Origin: an uncultured Clostridia bacterium
Lineage (GTDB): Bacteria; Bacillota; Clostridia; Lachnospirales; Lachnospiraceae
Direction of reading: 5' to 3'
Length of the DNA: 15,120 bases
Assembly (NCBI GenBank): GCA_947304065.1
Contig: CAMZAI010000047.1
Location: 1 to 15,120, forward strand
Shown: positions 7,783 through 14,723 of the stretch, one piece after another
How positions within the stretch are numbered: position 1 is the first letter of the stretch
How the letters are laid out: each line of letters begins with the position of its first letter
Made by a program: the position numbers and the translations under genes
Notes under the pieces: model-generated
Told to the model about the DNA's origin: nothing
Seen by the model: the letters and a program-made list of their open reading frames with translations, nothing else
Databases searched by the model: none

Positions 7783-8456
7783 CAATCGCAATTATTGTTC
7801 TTTGCTGCATCGGTATCGCGCTTCAGGCTCTCTTTATCGACAGGGAGCACAAAAAGGAATATACGCCCGCGCTGATCCTTAAGGGATGTGCTTCGGCGTG
7901 CTTCGTGATACTCGGTATAATCACTTCGCAAAAGGCTGCGGACGCCGGTTTTGCGCGCTATGTGGTCCTCGGTCTTTGTCTCGGTATGGGCGGAGACATT
8001 CTTCTTAATCTGCGTTTTCTTTTTGAAAAGAAGGGCTCGCTGATCTTTCTGATCGGGATCCTGGTGTTCTTATCGGGGCATGTTATGTATCTGATCGCCC
8101 TGCTTCCCCTCTGTGCGAATGTTGTGACCGGACTTATTCTGGGTGCTGTTTTCACTGCGGTCATTTTACTCTGGATATTCAGGCAGATCACCGCAAAGCC
8201 CGCGTTTAAGATATTCGGAGTGTTCTATATAGGCGCGATCGTGATCATGACGACGATCGCGGTTATGAACCTGATCTCGGGTTTCTCGGTAAGAAATCTC
8301 ATCTTTGCGACGGGAGCGTTATTGTTCCTGCTCAGCGACATTATACTCATCATCAATAATTTCGGAGGCAAGGACAGCCGGACGCTCCGTACAATGAACC
8401 TGAGCCTCTATTATATCGGACAGCTCTGCATCGCGATCTGCCTGCTCTTTGCCTGA
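7779..8456 (+). CDS. YhhN/TMEM86-family membrane protein (lysoplasmalogenase homologue)
   Basis: A 225-residue, highly hydrophobic protein with about seven or eight membrane segments. It matches the YhhN/TMEM86 family: GGDILL (71-76), FLSGHVMY (97-104), LSDIIL (185-190) and a final YYIGQ (211-215). Characterised relatives cleave the vinyl ether bond of lysoplasmalogens, releasing an aldehyde and a glycerophospho head group. Plasmalogens are common in anaerobic Clostridia, so the role is plausible here but inferred. The start overlaps the glycerate kinase stop by 4 bases and has a GGAGGAGG ribosome site (7765-7772), so the two genes are translated from one transcript. It is the last gene of the run; no terminator hairpin is evident after it. 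Confidence 0.85.
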   Translation: MTIAIIVLCCIGIALQALFIDREHKKEYTPALILKGCASACFVILGIITSQKAADAGFARYVVLGLCLGMGGDILLNLRFLFEKKGSLIFLIGILVFLSGHVMYLIALLPLCANVVTGLILGAVFTAVILLWIFRQITAKPAFKIFGVFYIGAIVIMTTIAVMNLISGFSVRNLIFATGALLFLLSDIILIINNFGGKDSRTLRTMNLSLYYIGQLCIAICLLFA

Positions 8457-8572
8457 AACAAAAAATGATAAAACGCAGGCCAAAGCGTAAGAAGTAAGAC
8501 AAAAGATCTGCTGATATCATTAAAGTGAAAGTAAGGCGAACGCCTGAACAGAAGCGAAAGGAGATAGGCAAA
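8457..8572 (+). other. Intergenic region before the alcohol dehydrogenase
   Basis: A 116-base A-rich gap. I see no convincing terminator for the gene upstream and no promoter with both good boxes. It holds an 8-base palindrome TGATATCA (8512-8519), a short imperfect dyad AGGCG-AA-CGCCT (8534-8545) and the AAAGGAG ribosome site (8557-8563). No Rex-type TTGTTAA/TTAACAA operator is visible. Its length suggests a separate regulatory input for the dehydrogenase, but readthrough from the upstream genes is possible. Confidence 0.4.
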
Positions 8573-9754
8573 ATGTTTGATTTTAAGTATTATACGCCCA
8601 CAAAGGTCGTGTTCGGAAAGAACACCGAGAGCCGTGTTGCCGAGCTTGTAAAAGAGTTTGGCGGAACGAAGCTCCTGATCCATTACGGCGGCGGAAGTGT
8701 TGTACGCTCGGGGCTGTTGAAGCGTGTGACCGATACCCTTGACGCGGCCGGAATAAGCTATGTGACGCTCGGAGGTGCGGTACCGAACCCGCATCTCGGA
8801 CTGGTATACGAAGGCATCGAGCTCTGCAGAAAAGAGAAGGTTGATTTCCTGCTCGCCGTCGGCGGCGGAAGCGCGATCGACTCTGCAAAGGCCATCGGAT
8901 ACGGCCTCGCCAACGAAGGCGATGTGTGGGATTTTTATGATTATAAGAGAAAAGCCGAAGGCTGCATGCCGCTCGGCGTTATACTGACGATCGCGGCCAC
9001 CGGAAGCGAGATGAGCGATTCTTCCGTCATCACGAAAGAAGAAGGACTCGTAAAGCGCGGCTACAGCAGCGATTTCGGACGTCCGAGATTCGCGATCCTT
9101 AATCCCGAGCTTACGATGACGCTGCCGGATTACCAGACTGCCTGCGGATGCACCGATATCATGATGCATACGATGGAGAGATATTTCACCAACGGCGGCA
9201 ATATGGAGCTTACGGATTCGATGGCGGAGGGTCTGCTTCGCACTGTGAAGAAGAACGCGCTGATCCTTAAGAACGATCCGAAGAATTATGACGCGCGCGC
9301 AGAGGTTATGTGGGCGGGAAGTCTTGCTCACAACGGTCTGACAGGCTGCGGCAATGACGGCGGAGACTGGATGACTCACAAGCTCGAGCACGAACTCGGC
9401 GGACTCTACGATGTGGCCCACGGCGCGGGACTTGCCGCGATCTGGGGAAGCTGGGCAAGATACGTTTACAAGAACTGTCTCCATCGCTTTAAGAGATTCG
9501 CGCTCAACGTTATGGAGGTTGAGGACAGAGGCAGCGACGAAGAGATCGCGCTGTGCGGAATCGAGGCAATGGAAGACTTTTACAGAAGCATAGACATGCC
9601 TACAAATCTCCGTGAGCTCGGTATCAAGCCCACGGATGAAGATCTGGTACTTATGGCGAAGAAATGCGCGGCAGGCCTTTCGGGCGGAGTCGGCGGATCG
9701 GCAAGAAAGCTTGACGAAGCGGCCATGCTCGCCATCTATCGGGCAAGTATCTGA
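8573..9754 (+). CDS. Iron-dependent alcohol dehydrogenase (butanol dehydrogenase type)
   Basis: A 393-residue group III alcohol dehydrogenase that probably reduces aldehydes to alcohols with NAD(P)H during fermentation. The start is the ATG at 8573, 9 bases after AAAGGAG; an in-frame GTG at 8525 adds 16 basic residues that do not fit the family. The N-terminal nucleotide-binding half has AVGGGSAIDSAKAI (95-108). The iron site is intact: Asp195 and His199 in TDIMMHTMER, His269 in THKLEHELG and His283 in YDVAHGAG. His273 matches the conserved histidine between them, with the +4/+14 spacing known from FucO. The closest subgroup is the butanol/YugJ-like type (NDGGDWMTH). True substrate and cofactor preference cannot be read off. 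Its last 19 bases overlap the convergent MATE gene. Confidence 0.95.
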   Translation: MFDFKYYTPTKVVFGKNTESRVAELVKEFGGTKLLIHYGGGSVVRSGLLKRVTDTLDAAGISYVTLGGAVPNPHLGLVYEGIELCRKEKVDFLLAVGGGSAIDSAKAIGYGLANEGDVWDFYDYKRKAEGCMPLGVILTIAATGSEMSDSSVITKEEGLVKRGYSSDFGRPRFAILNPELTMTLPDYQTACGCTDIMMHTMERYFTNGGNMELTDSMAEGLLRTVKKNALILKNDPKNYDARAEVMWAGSLAHNGLTGCGNDGGDWMTHKLEHELGGLYDVAHGAGLAAIWGSWARYVYKNCLHRFKRFALNVMEVEDRGSDEEIALCGIEAMEDFYRSIDMPTNLRELGIKPTDEDLVLMAKKCAAGLSGGVGGSARKLDEAAMLAIYRASI

Positions 9755-11076
9755 GAAGAACGGTTCTTGAGCCTGAGCCAGGCGGTCGAACCGCTGAGGA
9801 CCCATACGATCCCGCTGGCCAGCCAGATACCGCGTGCACCCATACCCATGTACTGAGTGATCAGGATAGGTATGGTGAACCTGCCGATGACTTCGACCAC
9901 GCCGTTAAAGAGCGCGAAGAACGCATCGCCGGTTCCAGTGAGGACTCCTCTTACCACATAGATCATTCCGAGCGCGAGATAGAAGATGCTTGTTATTTTG
10001 AGTCCGGTTGCTCCGAGAGAGATGATCTCCGGATCCGAAACAAAGAGCGAGGTTATGGCGCCGCCGAAGAACTGCATCGTGATCACCATCAGGATCGTGA
10101 TGCAGACCATTATAAAGAGGCCGTTCCTGTAGCCTTCGTTTACGCGGTCGAGCCTGCGGGCTCCGTAGTTCTGGCCGCAGAAGGTCGCGAGCGAAGCGGA
10201 CAGGGTGGCGTAAGGCTGATGGATCAGCTGCTCGATCCTGTTTGTCGCGGTGAAAGCGGCGACCACGGTCGTTCCGTAGTTATTTACAATACGCTGGACC
10301 GCCATTGCCGAGATGGCAATGAGGCCGAACTGCAGCGACATCGGGACTCCGAGGCGGATCACCTTTGCGGCGAGCTCGGGAACAAATACGATATCTTCTC
10401 TTTTGAGTTTGAAATAGGGATTTACACAGTACGCGTACACTCCGCAGCTGGCGGCCGCGATAAACTGGGATATGATGGTTGCGATGGCGGCGCCCCTGAT
10501 GCCCATTCCGAAACGGTATACCAGAAGGATATCGAGGAATACGTTGATCACGGTCGACAGGATCAGGAAATAAAGCGGCGATCTCGAATCTCCGAGAGCC
10601 CTCAGCATGGCGGTGATGTAATTGTACAGAGACACAAAGATTATTCCGACGCACATGTATCTGATATAGGATGCTGCATCGGCGATGATCTCTTCGGGTG
10701 TGCTGAGGATATTAAGGATACCTCTTGCGGAGATGAAACCGATGGCTCCGATGATCGCAGGAACGATCAGCATGATGATACCGGTATTTACGATGCCTTT
10801 CCTGACATTGTCATCGTCATGGGCGCCGTAATACTGCGAAACGATGATGCCTCCGCCGCTTCCGATACCGTTGCAGAGCGCAAAGAACAGGAACGTGATC
10901 GAGGATGTGGCGCCGACCGCCGCAAGCGCGTCGGAACCCACAAAACGGCCCACGATCATTGAATCAGCCAGGTTGTATACCTGCTGGAAAATATTTCCGA
11001 TCAGCGCGGGAAGGGCGAAGATCAATATGTGTCTGACGGAATTTCCTTCCGTCATATCGGTCGTGTGATTTCTCAT
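9736..11076 (-). CDS. MATE-family multidrug/Na+ antiporter
   Basis: A 446-residue inner-membrane exporter with about twelve membrane segments in two MatE repeats, expected to expel organic cations or drugs using a Na+ or H+ gradient. Typical signatures are LIFALPALIGNIFQQVYNLAD near the N-terminus, GRFVGSDALAAVG, and a second-half copy including RLGVPMSLQFGL and GQNYGARRLDRV. I place the start at 11076 (MRNHTTDMTEGNS): the family normally begins at this point, and CGGAG lies 11 bases upstream. The frame is open to 11175, but the added 33 residues have no ribosome site. It is divergent from an AraC regulator, a common arrangement for regulated transporters. It is convergent and overlapping with the dehydrogenase at its 3' end. 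Confidence 0.93.
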   Translation of the reverse strand: MRNHTTDMTEGNSVRHILIFALPALIGNIFQQVYNLADSMIVGRFVGSDALAAVGATSSITFLFFALCNGIGSGGGIIVSQYYGAHDDDNVRKGIVNTGIIMLIVPAIIGAIGFISARGILNILSTPEEIIADAASYIRYMCVGIIFVSLYNYITAMLRALGDSRSPLYFLILSTVINVFLDILLVYRFGMGIRGAAIATIISQFIAAASCGVYAYCVNPYFKLKREDIVFVPELAAKVIRLGVPMSLQFGLIAISAMAVQRIVNNYGTTVVAAFTATNRIEQLIHQPYATLSASLATFCGQNYGARRLDRVNEGYRNGLFIMVCITILMVITMQFFGGAITSLFVSDPEIISLGATGLKITSIFYLALGMIYVVRGVLTGTGDAFFALFNGVVEVIGRFTIPILITQYMGMGARGIWLASGIVWVLSGSTAWLRLKNRSSQILAR

Positions 11077-11099
11077 ATATCTATATACTCCGAAAATGA

Positions 11100-11127
11100 T
11101 TGTTATGGTAAGCAACGATAATATAAC
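11100..11127 (+). promoter_or_regulatory. Candidate promoter for the AraC-family regulator
   Basis: TTGTTA (11100-11105; 4 of 6 consensus bases) is separated by 16 bases from TATAAC (11122-11127; 5 of 6). The expected start near 11134 would give a leader of about 68 bases to the ATG at 11202. It lies in the 125-base divergent space shared with the MATE gene, so a regulator bound here could affect both. I found no equally good promoter on the reverse strand. Confidence 0.4.
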
Positions 11128-11201
11128 CCTCTTCGGTGGCATGTACTTCTTATGATTAGACATGGGTTTTATCATTTTTTGTCCAAAGGAGCGAAGCGCG
11201 G

Positions 11202-12062
11202 ATGGATTACAGCAGGTACGAGATATACGATTTTGACAATACGAGCGCTTTCAATATGTCCACGGGCTATAAGGAGCGCAGTTACCAGATGCACTGGCAT
11301 TCCTACGGTGAGATACTTCTGGTCGGTCCCGGAGAAACAAATATCTTCAGGGTCAACCGGAATACCTACAATCTCGCCGAAGGTGATTTCGTGCTGATCT
11401 GGCCGATGGAGATGCATGCGATCATTGACGCGGACAGAAAGGAATCGCTTGTTATCCAGTTCAGCAACGCATTTGTGAATACGCTGTTCGACCTTCAGAG
11501 GATCATGCATTTTTACAGGAATCTGAGTGTCATCCGCGCGGAGAATCATCCCGAACTTGCGAAGGAGCTGCAGGAGACGGCCCGGAAAATGAAAGAGACC
11601 TTCTTCTCATCGCAGACAAACCGCGAGGTAAAGTGCTGCATGCTGCTGATGGAGTTCATGATGACGCTCGACGACCACAGGGAGGAGTTCGCGCCGGAGA
11701 TAGGAGCGGATGCATGCGATCCTTACGAGGACGACGTGATGCGCAGGATGATGCTGGTCACTGACTATATCAAGAACAATCTGACCGCGGACGATCTCTC
11801 GCAGGGCGCGATGGCGCAGATGGCGGGGATCAGCAGAGAGTATTTTTCAAGGATATTCAAGAACGTCACAGGCATGAATTACAGCAAATGGCTGAACATG
11901 ATAAGACTGGAAAAGGCGTCGGAACTGCTTTCACATAAAAACATGTCGCTCACGGAGGTCGCGATGCTGTCGGGCTTCCAGAGCATACCGAGCTTTAACA
12001 GGGTGTTTCACGAAGACAAAGGGATGTCGCCCGGAGAATTCAGGGCATTGTTTGTGCAATAG
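11202..12062 (+). CDS. AraC-family transcriptional regulator
   Basis: A 286-residue regulator. The N-terminal half is a cupin-like sensing domain with YQMHWHSYGEILLVGPGE (His31, His33, Glu37), a pattern usual for ligand-binding AraC members. The C-terminal DNA-binding domain (about 183-284) has two helix-turn-helix units: MAQMAGISREYFSRIFKNVTG and, after NMIRLEKASELL, TEVAMLSGFQSIPSFNRVFHE. The family end GMSPGEFR is present. The ribosome site is AAAGGAG (11185-11191), 10 bases before the ATG. It is divergent from the MATE exporter and 47 bases upstream of a nitroreductase, the likely targets. The inducing ligand cannot be told from sequence. Confidence 0.95.
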   Translation: MDYSRYEIYDFDNTSAFNMSTGYKERSYQMHWHSYGEILLVGPGETNIFRVNRNTYNLAEGDFVLIWPMEMHAIIDADRKESLVIQFSNAFVNTLFDLQRIMHFYRNLSVIRAENHPELAKELQETARKMKETFFSSQTNREVKCCMLLMEFMMTLDDHREEFAPEIGADACDPYEDDVMRRMMLVTDYIKNNLTADDLSQGAMAQMAGISREYFSRIFKNVTGMNYSKWLNMIRLEKASELLSHKNMSLTEVAMLSGFQSIPSFNRVFHEDKGMSPGEFRALFVQ

Positions 12063-12109
12063 GACAGGGAGATCTTTAACGACAATCTTTGCAAACAAGG
12101 AGAGACAAC

Positions 12110-12637
12110 ATGAACGAAACATTGAAAGTACTTGAGACCAGAAGAAGCTGCAGGAATTTTAAACCCGACATGATCAAAGACGAGGAACTGCAGGCGATAC
12201 TGAGGGCGGGAACCTACGCTGCGACCGGAATGGGAAAGCAGAGCCCGATCATTATCGCGGTAACCGATAAAGAGACCAGGGATGCGCTCTCAAAGGAGAA
12301 CAAAAAGATCGGCGGATGGGGCGATGAAAGCTACGATCCGTTCTACGGAGCACCTGTGATCCTGATCGTTCTTGCGAGAAAGGATGTAATGACCTATGTC
12401 TATGACGGTGCGCTGGTAATGGGCAATCTCATGAACGCGGCCGAGAGCCTCGGCGTTGCGAGCATCTGGATCCACAGGGCGAAGGAAGAGTTCGAATCCG
12501 ATTTCGGAAAGGCTCTTCTGAAGAAGCTCGGCATCGAGGGCGAGTACGAAGGCATCGGACACTGTGCGCTCGGGTATGCGGCTGCGCCTCCGAAGGAAGC
12601 TGCACCGAGAAAGGCTGATTATATTTATACCATTTGA
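12110..12637 (+). CDS. Nitroreductase-family flavoprotein
   Basis: A 175-residue FMN-dependent nitroreductase-like oxidoreductase. The start ATG at 12110 has an AAGGAGAG ribosome site (12098-12105). The N-terminal ETRRSCRNFKPD (9-20) holds the family's flavin-phosphate-binding arginines. The middle DGALVMGNLMNAAESLGVASIWIH (99-122) is the usual second signature, and GIGHCALGYAAAPP (148-161) ends the core. The family reduces nitro groups, quinones or related electron acceptors with NAD(P)H, generally as a dimer; the actual substrate is unknown. It probably shares a transcript with the AraC regulator 47 bases upstream, suggesting a response to a toxic or redox-active compound. Its stop codon lies in the -35 box of the purF promoter. 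Confidence 0.92.
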   Translation: MNETLKVLETRRSCRNFKPDMIKDEELQAILRAGTYAATGMGKQSPIIIAVTDKETRDALSKENKKIGGWGDESYDPFYGAPVILIVLARKDVMTYVYDGALVMGNLMNAAESLGVASIWIHRAKEEFESDFGKALLKKLGIEGEYEGIGHCALGYAAAPPKEAAPRKADYIYTI

Positions 12638-12662
12638 CATATAAAAAACAGTAGGGTAGAAT
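12634..12662 (+). promoter_or_regulatory. Strong sigma-A-type promoter for purF
   Basis: A perfect -35 TTGACA (12634-12639), an optimal 17-base spacer and a -10 TAGAAT (12657-12662; 5 of 6) predict a transcript start near 12669. The -35 overlaps the TGA stop of the nitroreductase gene. It is the best promoter match I found in the window. A terminator-like hairpin begins about 3 bases after the predicted start. Confidence 0.8.
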
Positions 12663-12671
12663 GATTTCGTT

Positions 12672-12721
12672 GAGGCAAAGGCGTCTTGTTACGGGCACTT
12701 TGCCTCTTTTATTTCTTTTAT
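12672..12721 (+). terminator. Terminator-like hairpin in the purF leader
   Basis: A perfect 9-base stem GAGGCAAAG (12672-12680) and CTTTGCCTC (12698-12706) with a 17-base loop is followed by the U-rich tract TTTTATTTCTTTTAT (12707-12721). It could simply terminate the AraC/nitroreductase transcript. However, it also sits between the purF promoter and purF, so transcripts from that promoter must pass it. The purF ribosome site begins directly after the tract. Confidence 0.7.
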
Positions 12722-12734
12722 GAGGAGTCTTTCT

Positions 12735-14171
12735 ATGGGAAATCTGCATGAGGAATGCGGCGTGTTCGGCGTGTACAGCCGCAAAACGGACGATCTGGCG
12801 TCGATGGCGTATTACGGACTTTTTGCGCTTCAGCACCGCGGTCAGGAGAGCGCGGGCATTGCCGTAAACGACGACGGCGTTTTTACTTACGCGAAGGGCG
12901 AGGGACTGGTGAGCGAAGTGTTTCACCGGGACAAGCTGGGAGGCCTCGGCAGAGGCAACATCGCGGTCGGGCATGTCAGGTATGCGACCACGGGCGCGAA
13001 GCTGCTGCAGAACATTCAGCCGCTGATCGTGAATCACAACAAGGGCAGGATGGCGCTCTGCCACAACGGAAATCTCTCCAATTCGTACGAACTGAGGACC
13101 ATGCTCGAAGGAAAGGGCGCGATCTTTCACACCACGACGGATTCCGAAGTGATATCGTATATCATCGTGCAGGAGAGACTGAAGCAGGATTCCATCGAAA
13201 AAGCCGTTGCTGCCGCGATGGACATCATTGAGGGCGCGTATTCCCTTGTGATCAGTTCGCCGAGAAAGCTGATAGCCGCGCGCGATCCTCACGGTTTCAG
13301 GCCTCTTTGTTACGGAGAGACGGAGGACGGCAAGATCGTATTCGCGTCCGAATCCTGCGCGCTCGATGCAGTGGGAGCAAAACTTGTTCGCGATCTGCTG
13401 CCCGGAGAGATAGTGATCGTCGACGAGAACGGTATGCGTACCGACACATCGCATTGCGGAAAGACGGATAAACGCTTCTGCGTTTTTGAATACATTTATT
13501 TTGCGCGTCCGGATTCGGTGATCGACGGCGCATCGGTCAGCGCCAGCAGAAGGAACGCGGGCAGATTTCTGGCCATAGAGCATCCCGTGGAGGCGGACAT
13601 AGTGATCGGAGTACCCGATTCGGGACTCGAAGCGGCGATAGGATATGCCCGGGAGGCCGGGATCCCTTATGCGATCGGCTTTACCAAGAACAAGTACATC
13701 GGAAGAACATTTATCGCGCCCGAGCAGTCGCAGCGAACTGAAGGCGTCGGCATAAAGCTCAATCCTATCCGCGAAGTTGTAAACGGAAAGCGCGTGGTCA
13801 TGATCGACGATTCGATCGTGCGCGGAACGACCTGCAGACATATCGCGAACCTGCTCTGGCAGGCAGGAGCGAAAGAAATACACATGAGAGTCAGCGCACC
13901 GCCGTTTATTTGTCCGTGCTATTACGGCACCGATATAGATTCGGCAGACAACCTTATCGCAAATCATATGAGCGTTGAGGAGATAGCGAAGGAGATAGGC
14001 GTGACTTCGCTCGGCTATCTGAGCATAGAGAATACAAGGCTCCTGACCGGCAAAGACACCGGCTTCTGCACTGCGTGCTTTGGCGGAGGATATGCGACCA
14101 AAGTTCCGGACGGTTTGGCAAAGAACAGATTTGAGATGAAGATACATCCGTGCTATAATGAATCCGATTAA
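12735..14171 (+). CDS. purF: Amidophosphoribosyltransferase (PurF)
   Basis: A 478-residue enzyme catalysing the first committed step of purine synthesis: PRPP plus glutamine gives phosphoribosylamine. The start is the ATG at 12735 with GAGGAG (12722-12727) before it; an ATG at 12720 is in frame but overlaps the ribosome site. A seven-residue propeptide MGNLHEE precedes Cys8, the expected N-terminal nucleophile after self-cleavage, as in B. subtilis. The glutaminase half has QHRGQESAG (33-41), GHVRYATTG and CHNGNLSN. The PRPP loop is VVMIDDSIVRGTT (354-366). Cys249, Cys395, Cys445 and Cys448 match the B. subtilis 4Fe-4S ligands, so this is the oxygen-sensitive cluster type. No other pur gene is visible; a VanZ-like gene follows after 24 bases. 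Confidence 0.98.
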   Translation: MGNLHEECGVFGVYSRKTDDLASMAYYGLFALQHRGQESAGIAVNDDGVFTYAKGEGLVSEVFHRDKLGGLGRGNIAVGHVRYATTGAKLLQNIQPLIVNHNKGRMALCHNGNLSNSYELRTMLEGKGAIFHTTTDSEVISYIIVQERLKQDSIEKAVAAAMDIIEGAYSLVISSPRKLIAARDPHGFRPLCYGETEDGKIVFASESCALDAVGAKLVRDLLPGEIVIVDENGMRTDTSHCGKTDKRFCVFEYIYFARPDSVIDGASVSASRRNAGRFLAIEHPVEADIVIGVPDSGLEAAIGYAREAGIPYAIGFTKNKYIGRTFIAPEQSQRTEGVGIKLNPIREVVNGKRVVMIDDSIVRGTTCRHIANLLWQAGAKEIHMRVSAPPFICPCYYGTDIDSADNLIANHMSVEEIAKEIGVTSLGYLSIENTRLLTGKDTGFCTACFGGGYATKVPDGLAKNRFEMKIHPCYNESD

Positions 14172-14195
14172 ATGAGAAAGCATCGGAGAGCATGA

Positions 14196-14723
14196 ATGAA
14201 CACAAACGTAAATGAGATAAGCGGCGGTCCTGCCGTAGGAACAAAGGAAATGGTATGGAGGATCGTCGCTGTTTTGCTGGCCATTTTTTGGATGTTGGTC
14301 ATTTTTGCATACTCTGCAAAAACAGCTGAAGCCTCTACAAAACAGAGCTTGAGGCTTGGAAGAGCACTTGGAAGACTTGTCATTTCCAACTGGAATGAAT
14401 TGAGTGCCGAAGAACAGGAGGCTTTTGCCGAGCGCTGGGACCATCCCGTAAGGAAGGCAGGCCATGTAACGGAGTTCGCGATACTCGGATTCCTGCTCAC
14501 AAATGTGTTTATCGCCAGAAGGACGAAAAGACGGCCCGCGGCGGTGCTTGCGATATTCTCCGGAATAGTCTATGCAGCGTCCGATGAGCTGCACCAGACT
14601 TTCGTTCCGGGCCGTGCCGGCATGATAACCGACGTGGGGATCGACACCTGCGGAGTGGTGATAGGGACGGCGGTATTTTTGGGGATCGCCGCGCTGATCG
14701 GAAAGGCTCGCAAACATGGATAA
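14196..14723 (+). CDS. VanZ-family membrane protein
   Basis: A 175-residue membrane protein with about four hydrophobic segments (about 21-39, 90-107, 115-128 and 146-169). VanZ-family signatures are clear: FAYSAKTAEAS after the first segment, RKAGHVTEFAILGF (86-99), and YAASDELHQTFVPGRAGMITD (126-146) followed by DTCGVVIG. VanZ of enterococci gives low-level teicoplanin resistance by an unknown mechanism; most family members are chromosomal with no known role, and no van cluster is present here. The ribosome site is CGGAGAG (14184-14190). It begins 24 bases after purF and its last 8 bases overlap the HAD gene start, so all three are probably co-transcribed. Confidence 0.92.
   Translation: MNTNVNEISGGPAVGTKEMVWRIVAVLLAIFWMLVIFAYSAKTAEASTKQSLRLGRALGRLVISNWNELSAEEQEAFAERWDHPVRKAGHVTEFAILGFLLTNVFIARRTKRRPAAVLAIFSGIVYAASDELHQTFVPGRAGMITDVGIDTCGVVIGTAVFLGIAALIGKARKHG

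Noticed and set aside
8411..9805. Open reverse-strand frame of 464 codons opposite the alcohol dehydrogenase
   Set aside because: It covers an intact enzyme gene with all iron ligands, has no recognisable domain and no ribosome site; a shadow frame.
10219..10962. Forward frame of 247 codons inside the MATE gene
   Set aside because: Asp/Gly/His/Arg-rich product with no motif, antisense to clear membrane segments of the exporter.
11100..11120. Imperfect dyad TTGTT...AGCAA as an operator between the divergent MATE and AraC genes
   Set aside because: Too few matching positions; could be chance and it overlaps the proposed promoter.
11077..11175. N-terminal extension of the MATE protein from the ATG at 11175
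   Set aside because: It adds 33 residues with an extra hydrophobic segment not usual in the family and has no ribosome site, whereas CGGAG precedes the ATG at 11076.
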